64,000 nt of DNA from Streptomyces coeruleorubidus (GTDB taxonomy: Bacteria; Actinomycetota; Actinomycetes; Streptomycetales; Streptomycetaceae). The stretch is from assembly GCF_028885415.1 (NCBI RefSeq), contig NZ_CP118527.1, forward strand, positions 6,634,001-6,698,000. The letters are read 5' to 3'. Below, piece by piece: positions 20,013 through 28,466 of the stretch. The notes under the pieces were generated by a model. It had not been told where the DNA came from. It did no database searches and saw only the letters and a list, made by a program, of their open reading frames with translations. The translations under genes were made by a program, and so were the position numbers. Each line of letters opens with the position of its first letter. The stretch's first letter is position 1.

Positions 20013-21020
20013 CTAGCGGGCGTCGACGTGCTGGAAGTCCACGGCGGTGATCCGAGCCGTCTTGTCGGTCAGTTCGGCCAGGCCCTGGCCCTCGAACACG
20101 TCGGTGATGAGGGCGCCACTGGTGGCGCCGAGAGCGGACTGTTCGTCGTTGGGGACGAGATCGGCGATGGAGCGGTAGGACTCCTTCAGCAGGGATTCCT
20201 GCTTGTGGGCGGCCGGGAACAGGGCCAGGACGCCGCCGTCGGCGGTCCGCAGGGCGTACACGCTCGGGTCGGCCGGGGGCTTGGTGAAGAACTTCTCGGT
20301 GGCCTTGCCGTCGGCCGCGCCCTCGGTGCTGCTCCGCTGGTAGGTCTGCTTGGCGTTCTCGACCGGCTTCGTGGAGGCCAGGGCCTTGCCCTCCTTCTTG
20401 CCGCCGGTCTCGAGGAAGTCCTCGTAGGCGGCGCCGAGGTCGGAGGGGGCGAGCTTGCCGACCTTGGTGCCGGGGTCTACGGCCTCGGCGAGACCGTGAC
20501 GGTCGACGGCGATCTCTGGGAGGGGCTCGCCGCTGTCGGCCCAGAGGGACAGCACCATCTTGTAGGTCCCGCCGACCTTGTCGAAGACCAGCAGCACGCT
20601 GTTCTTGCGGTCCACGCTGGACTTGGCCCGGACGGCGAACCAGGTGGCGGTGCCCTTCTTGGGGATCACGTACTCGCGGTCCTGGTAGGAGAAGGGCTCG
20701 GCGTAGGACTTCTGCTCCTTCTTCGGCCAGGTCTCGAAGAGGGTGTAGACGGCCTTGTCCATCGCGTAGACCTGACCCGCCTCGACCGTCCCCAGGAGCT
20801 TCTCGTCCTGCGCGGCATTGGCCTTGTTGTTGACCTCCTCGTAGCGGTCGGCGATCTTCTTGGCGGCGGCCTGGGTGACCACGCCCTGCGGGGTGTCATC
20901 GGCGCCGGAGTCCGAGGCGGCCTGGCCGCCGCACGCGGTCAGGGCGAGAGCGGTCGTGACCCCGAGGGCGGCGACCTTGAGACGCGGCAGCGGTGCGAGA
21001 CGGGTGGTGTGGGGGGACAT
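20013..21020 (-). CDS. Putative lipoprotein, 335 residues
   Basis: A signal peptide with the lipobox LTAC (Cys about residue 30) follows a basic start and the hydrophobic segment VAALGVTTALA, so it should be lipid-anchored on the outer face of the membrane. The mature part is polar with no motif I recognise (KFFTKPPADPSVYALRTADG near the middle-to-end). ATG 21020 is preferred over the longer frame because the signal peptide then starts normally. No operon partner is visible. Confidence 0.8.
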   Translation of the reverse strand: MSPHTTRLAPLPRLKVAALGVTTALALTACGGQAASDSGADDTPQGVVTQAAAKKIADRYEEVNNKANAAQDEKLLGTVEAGQVYAMDKAVYTLFETWPKKEQKSYAEPFSYQDREYVIPKKGTATWFAVRAKSSVDRKNSVLLVFDKVGGTYKMVLSLWADSGEPLPEIAVDRHGLAEAVDPGTKVGKLAPSDLGAAYEDFLETGGKKEGKALASTKPVENAKQTYQRSSTEGAADGKATEKFFTKPPADPSVYALRTADGGVLALFPAAHKQESLLKESYRSIADLVPNDEQSALGATSGALITDVFEGQGLAELTDKTARITAVDFQHVDAR

Positions 21021-21145
21021 GCGGTGGTGATCTCCTTGAGGGCCACGGAGGGTGACGAGTTCAAGGAGGACAGTAGTCACCCTGCATGGACATGACCTGA
21101 CCCGGGTTCGCTTTCGTGATGCGGGGATGGCCGGATCGCGTTCTT

Positions 21146-21164
21146 GCCGGGGACTTGCCCCGGC
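21146..21164 (+). other. Short GC hairpin upstream of the 268-residue gene
   Basis: GCCGGGG-ACTTG-CCCCGGC forms a perfect 7-bp stem about 40 bases before the start at 21205. It could be a leader structure or an attenuator. It lies upstream of the divergent lipoprotein gene and cannot be its terminator. Confidence 0.35.
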
Positions 21165-21204
21165 TTCACCCTTTCAGGGTCAGTGGTGACCATAAGGGGG
21201 GAAC

Positions 21205-22011
21205 GTGCCATTCGGCCGAGATGACAGGGAGCTCCTTCGCCGGATCAGCGACCAGCTCAGTCACGTCACAGCCGAACTCACGGCCGTCAAACAGCAAGTG
21301 ACGGACCAGCAGCACACCATCGATCAGAATCGGCAGGACGCCACAGCCGCCATCACTACCGGACTCGCGGAGATCCGGGCCGTCGCACGTGAGGCCCTGA
21401 CCCGAACCAACGACATCGTCACCGGTCCCGTCGCGAACATCGGCGACGAACTCGTCGCCCTTCGCGGCTCCATCGCCCAGCTCGGAGATCAACTCCGCAC
21501 GGCGGCCTCCCCGGCGGCGGAGCCGGCCGCTCCGGAACCGGTGCCGCCCTCGATCGCGGAGGAGGACAAGCGGCCCGAGCCGGTCGCCCGGCCGGAGTCG
21601 CGGATGTCGGACGACGACTCGCTGAACCCCGAAACGCTTCGGGCGGCCGCCGGTATCTCCGCCGCCGTCCTTCACGCCCACCGCGATACCTGGGAGTTCC
21701 TGGTCAAACACGCCGGGGCGGATCAGCACTTCCACATCCCCGGCGCCGTCAGCGAGACCCATGGCATCGTCATGGCCGGCCTCTCCGGGCCCAGTCTTGT
21801 CGCCATTCTCACCAGCCTCGACGATGTGAGGCACGATGCCGAAGCCGGGCGTGGTACCCAGGCCATCGCCCACCATCTCCACCAGCGCATCGGCGACATC
21901 GTCGACGAGATCGCCCGAGACCCTCACGTCGGTGGCGACTGCGACCCCGTGACCATCCGCATCGACGACCGACTCAAGCCAGAGGGCGACGGGGAAGACG
22001 AGCGGCAGTGA
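21205..22011 (+). CDS. Hypothetical coiled-coil protein, 268 residues
   Basis: The N-terminal ~110 residues form a predicted coiled coil (repeated polar heptads around QVTDQQHTIDQNRQ). A Pro/Glu-rich linker (about 110-150) follows, then a mostly helical His-rich domain (HAHRDTWEFLVKHAGADQHF). I do not recognise the family. GTG 21205 has a very strong site, AAGGGGGGA. It is monocistronic and ends in a hairpin shared with the convergent diiron oxygenase gene. Confidence 0.72.
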   Translation: MPFGRDDRELLRRISDQLSHVTAELTAVKQQVTDQQHTIDQNRQDATAAITTGLAEIRAVAREALTRTNDIVTGPVANIGDELVALRGSIAQLGDQLRTAASPAAEPAAPEPVPPSIAEEDKRPEPVARPESRMSDDDSLNPETLRAAAGISAAVLHAHRDTWEFLVKHAGADQHFHIPGAVSETHGIVMAGLSGPSLVAILTSLDDVRHDAEAGRGTQAIAHHLHQRIGDIVDEIARDPHVGGDCDPVTIRIDDRLKPEGDGEDERQ

Positions 22012-22017
22012 CACCGC

Positions 22018-22050
22018 GACGCCCCGCCCGGACATACCGGGTGGGGCGTC
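22018..22050. terminator. Bidirectional terminator between convergent genes
   Basis: 14-bp inverted repeat GACGCCCCGCCCGG / CCGGGTGGGGCGTC with one G-T mismatch and a five-base loop, sitting exactly between two convergent stops. Confidence 0.8.
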
Positions 22051-22066
22051 CAGTCGGCCGTCCTTC

Positions 22067-23005
22067 TCAGGCCAGCAACCCCGACGACTTCCACAACCGC
22101 CGCCCGACCCCCCGCAACACCCCGATGTCGTCAAGGAAGTCCGTCAACCGCTTGGACCCGTTCTGCATGACCTCGCGGCGATGCCCGCTCGCCCGCACCT
22201 GCGCGAGAGCCTCCCGCTTGTCCAGGCCGACGTTCGTGTAGACCTCGGGGTTCACGAACGCCACCGAGAACACCCGGGCGAACTCCCCGGAGGTGATGCG
22301 GGTGAACTCCTGGGACCACTTGGGGGCCGTCACCATCTGGCGCCGCAGCTCCTCGCGGGCGTAGCGCACGTGGCGGGCCTCCTCCACGACATGGATGCGG
22401 GTGACGCCGCGGATGAGGGGCTGGACCCGCTCGTCGGGGAACGTCAGGCGCTGCATCCAGTCGAGGACCTCCTCGCCGAGCAGCGTGGCCGTGAAGGAGC
22501 CGGGCGTGGTGGAGATGGTCTTGAACAGGCGGCCCAGGTGCTGGTGCACGCGGCTGACCGGGTACCAGGGCGTGCCGCCGTGGGATATCAGACGGGCGAA
22601 CATCTTGGAGTGCCGGCACTCGTCCTCGATCTCGGTGAGTGCGTAGCGCACGTGCGCGCTCGTGGCGGCCTTGTCGTAGATGTGCCGGACCAGCAGCTGC
22701 ATGAGGATGATCTCGAACCAGATGCCGAGGGAGGCCAGCGCCGCCGCCTCGTGCTGGGAGAGGAGGATCCGCTGTTCCTCGCCCATCCGCTTCCAGAGCG
22801 GGGTGTCGTAGAGCGACACCAGCTCCGGCGGCCAGAACCACTTGCCCTCCTCGAAGGGCGCGTCCCAGTCCAGCTCCTCGTCCGGGTCGAAGGAGTGCTT
22901 GGCGGAGGAGTCGAGCAGCCGTTGGGCCACCTGTTCCCGGTCCTTGAGCAGGCCCAGGGCATCGCGCAGGCCGTCGAGCGCGTCGGCTTCCGTCAGGGTC
23001 GTCAT
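22067..23005 (-). CDS. AurF-like diiron oxygenase
   Basis: 312 residues of the AurF/p-aminobenzoate N-oxygenase-like ferritin-fold family. Candidate metal ligands are Glu in LSQHEAAAL, Glu/His in EIEDECRHSKMF, and Glu/His in IHVVEEARHVRYAREEL. This E...ExxxRH pattern is the family signature. Such enzymes oxidise arylamines to nitro groups, but most chromosomal homologues have no known substrate. ATG 23005 begins the conserved part. It is transcribed alone, with a terminator downstream, and no aromatic amine pathway lies beside it. Confidence 0.82.
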   Translation of the reverse strand: MTTLTEADALDGLRDALGLLKDREQVAQRLLDSSAKHSFDPDEELDWDAPFEEGKWFWPPELVSLYDTPLWKRMGEEQRILLSQHEAAALASLGIWFEIILMQLLVRHIYDKAATSAHVRYALTEIEDECRHSKMFARLISHGGTPWYPVSRVHQHLGRLFKTISTTPGSFTATLLGEEVLDWMQRLTFPDERVQPLIRGVTRIHVVEEARHVRYAREELRRQMVTAPKWSQEFTRITSGEFARVFSVAFVNPEVYTNVGLDKREALAQVRASGHRREVMQNGSKRLTDFLDDIGVLRGVGRRLWKSSGLLA

Positions 23006-23195
23006 GGCTGCCCACCTCGTTGTGCACACGTCACTGTTGCCCTTATGAGACTGCCTGTCAGCAAGGTCGTCAATCCCCTGCGCGCCACTTCTGGTCAACG
23101 ACCCGGCGGTTGATCACTCGTTCGACGGGGCGAATCGGCATATTCCCCTGGGTACGCTGGCTGTGCCAGGCAGACTCCGTCACATGGGAGCAACC

Positions 23196-23795
23196 ATGAG
23201 CGCCGCACGCGACTACGGGCTGGACGACGACTACCAGTGGCCTCGTCCGCCGCAGGGTGGCTGGACGGCGGACGACCTCGACGAGCTTCCCAACCTTCCT
23301 CCGCACACGGAGCTGATCGACGGGAGCCTTGTCTTCGTGAGTCCGCAGACCAATTTCCACTCGCGTGCCATCCGCTTGCTGGACAACGCCCTGCTGGACC
23401 AAGTGCCGGAGGAGCTCGACGTCATCCGGGAGATGACCATCAAGCTGAACGAGCGCAATCGGCCGGAACCCGATGTCCTGGTGTTCCGCGCGGGTGCCGA
23501 CACAGGGCCCAGGCAGACCTGGTACCGACCTGAAGACGTCGTCATCGCCGTCGAGGTCGTCTCGGAGGACTCGGAGGACCGGGACCGTGAGGTCAAGCCG
23601 CGGAAGTACGCGCAGGCAGGGATTCCGCACTACTGGCGCGTCGAGGAGAACGAGGGGCTTCCGGTGGTCTATGTCTACGAACTCGATCCCGCGACCCAGG
23701 CCTACGGCTTGACCGGCATCTTCCACGACAAGCTCGAGCTGACCGTCCCGTTCCCCGTCGACATCGACCTCACCGCCATCAACCGCCGCCGTTGA
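23196..23795 (+). CDS. Uma2-family (DUF820) restriction-endonuclease-like protein
   Basis: 199 residues with a PD-(D/E)XK-like core. The motifs are ELIDGSLVF, PEPDVLVFRAG, VVIAVEVVSEDSEDRDREVKP and KYAQAGIPHYWRVE, with Asp in PDV, Glu in VEV and the later Lys as plausible catalytic residues. The family is expanded in Streptomyces and its biological role is unresolved. ATG 23196 has GGAG five bases upstream. It converges on pbpA with 15 bp between stops. Confidence 0.87.
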   Translation: MSAARDYGLDDDYQWPRPPQGGWTADDLDELPNLPPHTELIDGSLVFVSPQTNFHSRAIRLLDNALLDQVPEELDVIREMTIKLNERNRPEPDVLVFRAGADTGPRQTWYRPEDVVIAVEVVSEDSEDRDREVKPRKYAQAGIPHYWRVEENEGLPVVYVYELDPATQAYGLTGIFHDKLELTVPFPVDIDLTAINRRR

Positions 23796-23810
23796 TCAAC
23801 TAGGCGTCCG

Positions 23811-25271
23811 TTAGCGGGACTTGAGCACCGCCTCCATCACCGCCCGCGCGATCGGCGCCGCGTCGCCGCCCCCGCTGATGTCCCCGCGCGCCGCCTCCGC
23901 GTCCTCCACGACCACCGCGACAGCCACCCGCGGCGCCAGGTCGCGGTCGCCCTGCGCCCAGGAGACGAACCAGGCGTACGGCATGCCCGAGTTGCCGAGG
24001 CCGTGCTGGGCGGTGCCGGTCTTGCCGCCCACCTTGGCGCCCCGGATCGCGGCCCGGCGACCGCCGCCGTTCTCGACCGCCTCCCGCATCAGCGCGCGCA
24101 GCCGGACCGCGGTCGAGGGGTACATCGCCTGGCGGACCGCGCGCGAGCCGGATGTCGCGAGAGTGCTGCCGCTCGGCCGCGTCGTGCGCTCCACCAGGTA
24201 CGGCTCCCGCAGCTGACCGCCGTTGGCGACGGCCGCCGCGACCATCGCCATCTGGAGCGGTGTGGCGCGGGTGTTGTACTGGCCGATCGACGACAGGGCG
24301 AGCTGGGCCTTGTCGAGCGAGGTGTCGAAGGTGGACCGTGCCACCGCGAAGGGGACCCTGAGCGCCGAGTCGTTGAAGCCGAAGGCCTGGGCCGTGGCCG
24401 TCATGTCCGTCACCCCCACCTCCACGCCGAGCTTGGCGAACACCGTGTTGCAGGAGAGGGTGAAGGCCTCGCGCACGGAGGCGTCCCGGCAGCCCCGGGA
24501 CGCGTTCGTCAGGCGGGTCCGCGTCCCGGGCAGGGTGTACGGGTCGGGGGAGTCGGTCGGCGCGCCGAGGTCCTTGACCACGCCGGCGTCCAGCGCGGCG
24601 GCCGCCGTGACGACCTTGAAGGTCGAGCCCGGCGGATACGTCTGCCGTACCGCCCGGTTGAGCATCGGTCGGTCCCGGTCGGCGTTCAGCCGCCGCCACG
24701 CCCTGGTCGCCGCGGCCCCGTTGCCGGACAGCGGCTGGGGGTCGTAGGACGGGGCGGACACCAGGGCCAGGATCCGGCCGGTCGACGGCTCCAGCGCCGC
24801 CACCGCACCCTTGCGCCCGGCGAGTCCCTTGTACGCCGCCCGTTGTGCGGCCGGGTCGAGGGTCGTCACGACGTCGCCGCCGCGGCTGCGTGCCCGCGTG
24901 AAGTCGTTCCACAGCGGGAACGGCGCGAGCATCGGGTGCGTGCCGGACAGGATGCCGTCCTCGGCCTGCTCCAGGAGCGTCGTTCCGTACAGCTGGGAGG
25001 CGAAACCGGTGACCGGCGCGTACAACGGGCCGTCGGTGTAGGTCCGTTCGTAGCGCAGGTGCTCGCGGGTGTCCTTCGAGCCGGTGACGGGCCGGCCGTC
25101 GACCAGGATGTCGCCGCGCGGCTCCTGGTAACGGGCGATGTCGGGGCGGCGGTTGGCGGGGCTGCGGTCGTACTCGGGGGCCTGGACGACCTGGACGCGG
25201 GCGGCGTTCAGCAGCAGCGCCACCAGCAGCAGGGCGCAGAAGACGCCGGCGTGCCGGATGTGCCGCGTCAC
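23811..25271 (-). CDS. pbpA: Class B penicillin-binding protein (PbpA-type transpeptidase)
   Basis: 486 residues. An N-terminal signal anchor (about 8-25), a short dimerisation domain and a transpeptidase domain with Ser216 in PPGSTFK (SxxK), Ser273 in LSCNT (SxN) and GGKTGTAQ (KTG). It crosslinks peptidoglycan at the outer face of the membrane. GTG 25271 overlaps the stop of the SEDS gene upstream (GTGA), so polymerase and transpeptidase are made in a coupled way. The longer open frame upstream is antisense-like noise. Streptomyces carries several such pairs for division and sporulation. Confidence 0.93.
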   Translation of the reverse strand: MTRHIRHAGVFCALLLVALLLNAARVQVVQAPEYDRSPANRRPDIARYQEPRGDILVDGRPVTGSKDTREHLRYERTYTDGPLYAPVTGFASQLYGTTLLEQAEDGILSGTHPMLAPFPLWNDFTRARSRGGDVVTTLDPAAQRAAYKGLAGRKGAVAALEPSTGRILALVSAPSYDPQPLSGNGAAATRAWRRLNADRDRPMLNRAVRQTYPPGSTFKVVTAAAALDAGVVKDLGAPTDSPDPYTLPGTRTRLTNASRGCRDASVREAFTLSCNTVFAKLGVEVGVTDMTATAQAFGFNDSALRVPFAVARSTFDTSLDKAQLALSSIGQYNTRATPLQMAMVAAAVANGGQLREPYLVERTTRPSGSTLATSGSRAVRQAMYPSTAVRLRALMREAVENGGGRRAAIRGAKVGGKTGTAQHGLGNSGMPYAWFVSWAQGDRDLAPRVAVAVVVEDAEAARGDISGGGDAAPIARAVMEAVLKSR

Positions 25272-26632
25272 GGGGTGCCCGGCCCGTCGTACTGACGGCG
25301 TGCCGAGTCGCTGACCCGGACCAGCAGCGCCACGATCGCCCAGTTGGTCACCACCGACGAGCCGCCCTGCGCGAGGAACGGCATCGCCATGCCGGTCAGC
25401 GGGATCAGGCCGGTCACCCCGCCCGCGATCACGAACACCTGGAGCGCCACGAGCGAGGCGAGGCCGACGGCGAGCAGTCGCCCGAAGGGCTCGCGCACGG
25501 CGAGAGCGGCCCGGTAGCCGCGCTCCACCAGCAGGCCGTAGAGGAGGAAGATCGCGGACAGGCCCGCCAGGCCGAGTTCCTCGCCGGCCGTGGCCAGGAT
25601 GAAGTCCGACTTCACGGCGAAGCCGATGAGGACCGAGTGACCGAGTCCGAGGCCGGTGCCGAGCATGCCGCCCTCCGCGAAGGCGAACAGGGACTGGGCG
25701 AGCTGGTTCGGGCCCTCGCCCGCATCGATGGAAGCGAACGGGTGCAGCCACGTCTCGATCCTGCTGTGCACATGCGGCTCCAGCCGGCCGACGGCGACCG
25801 CCCCCAGCGCGGCCAGCAGCAGACCGACCGCGATCCAGCCGGTGCGGCCGGTGGCGACGTAGAGGAGGACGACGAAGAGGCCGAAGAAGAGCAGGGAGGT
25901 GCCGAGGTCCCGCTCCAGGACCAGGACTCCGACGCTGACCAGCCAGACGGCGACGATCGGGCCGAGGACCCGGCCGGTGGGGAGCCGGAGCTTCCAGATG
26001 CGGCGGCCGGTGTAGGCGAGGGCGTTGCGGTTCGCGGCCAGGTACGCGGCGAAGAACACCGCCAGCAGCACTTTCGCGAACTCGCCCGGCTGGATGGAGA
26101 ACCCGGCGATCCGGATCCAGATGCGGGCGCCGTTCACCGCCGGGAACAGGATCGGCAGGGTGAGCAGCACGAGCGCGGCGACGACACAGACGTACGTGTA
26201 GCGCTGGAGCACCCGGTGGTCGCGCAGCAGCAGGACGACCAGGATGAACAGCGTCACGCCGAGAGTCGACCAGACCAGTTGCGCCGGTGCCGCCCGGTCG
26301 CCCGGGGTCTCCAGGTCGAGCCGGTAGATGAGCACCAGGCCGAGCCCGTTGAGCAGCACGCCGATGGGCAGGAGGAGCGGGTCGGCGTGCGGGGCCCGCA
26401 GGCGTACGGCCAGATGCGCCAGCAGCGCGAGCACGCCGAGCCCGGCGCCGTAGCCGGCGGCACCGGGCGGGAGGGTGCCGTGCTGGGCGAGGCCGACGGC
26501 GCAGTAGCCGTACACGGACAGCAGTACGGCCAGGACGATGAGGGCGAGTTCGATGCCCCGGCGCCGGGGGAGGCGGCGGACGGCGGGCGCGGGCGGGTCC
26601 GCCGTCGCCACGGTGATTCCGGCCTTGCTCAT
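25268..26632 (-). CDS. SEDS-family glycosyltransferase (FtsW/RodA/SpoVE)
   Basis: 454 residues with about 11-12 transmembrane segments. Family motifs include FSIQPGEFAKVLLAVFFAAY, RDLGTSLLFFGLF and the C-terminal LIPLTGMAMPFLAQGGSSVV. SEDS proteins polymerise lipid II glycan strands with a class B PBP, which here is the next gene. The N-terminal ~25 residues are cytoplasmic and Arg-rich. ATG 26632 is the first gene of the two-gene operon. Whether it acts in division or sporulation cannot be told from the sequence. Confidence 0.93.
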   Translation of the reverse strand: MSKAGITVATADPPAPAVRRLPRRRGIELALIVLAVLLSVYGYCAVGLAQHGTLPPGAAGYGAGLGVLALLAHLAVRLRAPHADPLLLPIGVLLNGLGLVLIYRLDLETPGDRAAPAQLVWSTLGVTLFILVVLLLRDHRVLQRYTYVCVVAALVLLTLPILFPAVNGARIWIRIAGFSIQPGEFAKVLLAVFFAAYLAANRNALAYTGRRIWKLRLPTGRVLGPIVAVWLVSVGVLVLERDLGTSLLFFGLFVVLLYVATGRTGWIAVGLLLAALGAVAVGRLEPHVHSRIETWLHPFASIDAGEGPNQLAQSLFAFAEGGMLGTGLGLGHSVLIGFAVKSDFILATAGEELGLAGLSAIFLLYGLLVERGYRAALAVREPFGRLLAVGLASLVALQVFVIAGGVTGLIPLTGMAMPFLAQGGSSVVTNWAIVALLVRVSDSARRQYDGPGTP

Positions 26633-26684
26633 GTCCGGAACTTACCCAAACAGTGAGTCTTGTGTGCCTTTGGGTGAGCGAAAG

Positions 26685-27089
26685 TCAGCACCAGCGTGGC
26701 GCGGGCCCGATGTTGTCGATGTAGCGGGCCGCGCCCCAGGCCCAGGTGCCGTCCGTGAGGAGGTACCAGAGGGGGTTGCCCTCGACGGTCTCGCCGCCGG
26801 TCTTGCAGAAGATGCTGACGATGTCGCCCTTGTGGGCGTGCCGGATGATCTGCGAGCCGCGGTTCGGGGCGCTGCGCAGCGCCAGCGTGTTCGCCGTGAC
26901 GACGCCCCTGTAGAGGCGCGGGTCGTGGTGGTTTCCGTTGCCACCGCTGGGGTCGTGGTGGCCGTGGTGGTTTCCGTTGCCGCCGCTCGGGTCCAAGTCG
27001 TCGTGCGCGGCTGCGGCGGGCGTGACGGCGGCCGCGGCGGCGAGGAGTCCGGCGGCGGTTGCTATGGAGAGGCGGGAGCGCAGAGACAC
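26685..27089 (-). CDS. Secreted SH3-like domain protein
   Basis: 134 residues. Signal peptide about 1-27 (LLAAAAAVTPAAAA), then a Gly/Asn/His-rich linker with a near-duplicate DPSGGNGNHH motif (a possible metal-binding stretch), then a bacterial SH3 domain (ANTLALRSAPNRGSQII, GDIVSIFCKT, WYLLTDGTWAWGAARYI) that usually binds cell wall. GTG 27089 is chosen because GGAGGT lies seven bases upstream; the in-frame ATG at 27104 would bury that site. It lies 52 bp downstream of the SEDS start and diverges from nothing. Confidence 0.8.
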   Translation of the reverse strand: MSLRSRLSIATAAGLLAAAAAVTPAAAAHDDLDPSGGNGNHHGHHDPSGGNGNHHDPRLYRGVVTANTLALRSAPNRGSQIIRHAHKGDIVSIFCKTGGETVEGNPLWYLLTDGTWAWGAARYIDNIGPAPRWC

Positions 27090-27212
27090 GGGGGTTACCT
27101 CCATGTGGGGGCGAAGGTGCCGAAGCTGACTATCCGCCACATTAGGAGCGCCCTCCTGCCGCCGCCCGTCACAGTGGGCCATAGGAGAACGCGCCCCGAC
27201 CTCCCCGAGCTC

Positions 27213-28466
27213 TCACTCCGCCGCCAGTCTCAGGGTCGCCACCGCTCCCCCGTCCTCGGCGTTGGCGAACTCCAGCCGCGCCCCCAACACCTCGGCCTGC
27301 CCCAGCGCGATGGTCAACCCCAGCCCATGCCCCTTGACCCCGCCTTCCGTACGGAACCGCTGCGGCCCGTGCGCCAGCAGATACTCCGGAAAACCGTCCC
27401 CGTTGTCCCGAACGGTGACCACCGGCCCGTCCACCGTCAGCACGACCGGCCCCCGCCCGTGCTTGTGCGCGTTCGTCACGAGATTCCCCAGCACCCGCTC
27501 CAGCCGCCGCCGGTCCGTCTCCACGGCCACATCCCGTACGACCCTGACCTGCGTGTCGTTCCCCGCGCCCCGCACCACCCGCTCGGCCAACGGCCCCACC
27601 AACTCGGTGTCCAGCTCCAGCCGCTCCCGGCCGGTGTCCAGCCGGGAGATCTCCAGCAGGTCCTCGGTGAGGGTGCGCAGGGCCGCCACCCGGTCCCGCA
27701 CCAGCTCGGTCGGGCGGCCGGGCGGCAGCAGTTCGGCCGCCGCGTGCAGCCCGGTCAGCGGCGTGCGCAGCTCATGCGCGACATCCGCGGTGAACCGCTG
27801 CTCCGCGAGCAGCTTGCCCTGCAAGGACGACGCCATGGAGTCCAGCGCGGCGGCGACCGCGGCCACCTCGTCCTGCGGGCGCGCCGGGGCCTTCGTACGC
27901 GGGCCCGTACGCGGGTCGTTCACCCGCGCGTCCAGGTCGCCCGCGCTGATCCGACGGGCCACCAGCGCCGTGGTGTGCAGCCGCCGCGTCACCCGCGTCA
28001 CCGCGAACGCGCCGACCAGCAGCGTCGCCCCGATCGCCAGCCCCGAAGACCACAGGATCGCCCGGTCCAGGCCCGCGATGGTGCGGGCCTGCTGCGAGTA
28101 GTCGACCGCCACGGCCAGGGCCCGGTCGCCGTCGGCGGGCCCGGCCGCCCACATCGTGGGGCGCCCCTGGAGCTCGGCGACCATCGTGCCGCGGTCCCCG
28201 GCGACCGCCAGGTTCCGCAGCGGCCGGGGCAGGCCCGGCGGATCCACGCCGGCGCCACGCTTGAGCGAGTCCCCGGCCTCGTACCGCTCCGTCGCCTGCG
28301 TCAGCCGCTGCAACGCCTGGTCGCGGGCCTGGCCGACGGTCTGGTTCGTCACCTGTACGTGCACCAGGACGCCGAGCAGGGCGGCCAGCGCGCAGCACAT
28401 CACGGTGATGAAGGCGGCGGCCTTCGCGGCGAGCGTCCCGGACCACCGGGGGAGCGTGGGTCTCAT
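27213..28466 (-). CDS. Sensor histidine kinase coupled to a lipoprotein gene
   Basis: 417 residues. Membrane segment about 14-38, extracytoplasmic domain about 39-137, second segment about 138-157, HAMP about 158-215. His231 lies in VAHELRTPLTG. The ATPase domain has NLVTNAHKHG, VRDNGDGFP and GHGLGLTIALG. ATG 28466 overlaps the upstream lipoprotein stop (ATGA), an arrangement reminiscent of CseA/CseC in the sigma-E cell envelope system, where a lipoprotein modulates its kinase. Unlike that system, no response regulator gene lies within several kilobases, so the partner must be encoded elsewhere. Confidence 0.9.
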   Translation of the reverse strand: MRPTLPRWSGTLAAKAAAFITVMCCALAALLGVLVHVQVTNQTVGQARDQALQRLTQATERYEAGDSLKRGAGVDPPGLPRPLRNLAVAGDRGTMVAELQGRPTMWAAGPADGDRALAVAVDYSQQARTIAGLDRAILWSSGLAIGATLLVGAFAVTRVTRRLHTTALVARRISAGDLDARVNDPRTGPRTKAPARPQDEVAAVAAALDSMASSLQGKLLAEQRFTADVAHELRTPLTGLHAAAELLPPGRPTELVRDRVAALRTLTEDLLEISRLDTGRERLELDTELVGPLAERVVRGAGNDTQVRVVRDVAVETDRRRLERVLGNLVTNAHKHGRGPVVLTVDGPVVTVRDNGDGFPEYLLAHGPQRFRTEGGVKGHGLGLTIALGQAEVLGARLEFANAEDGGAVATLRLAAE

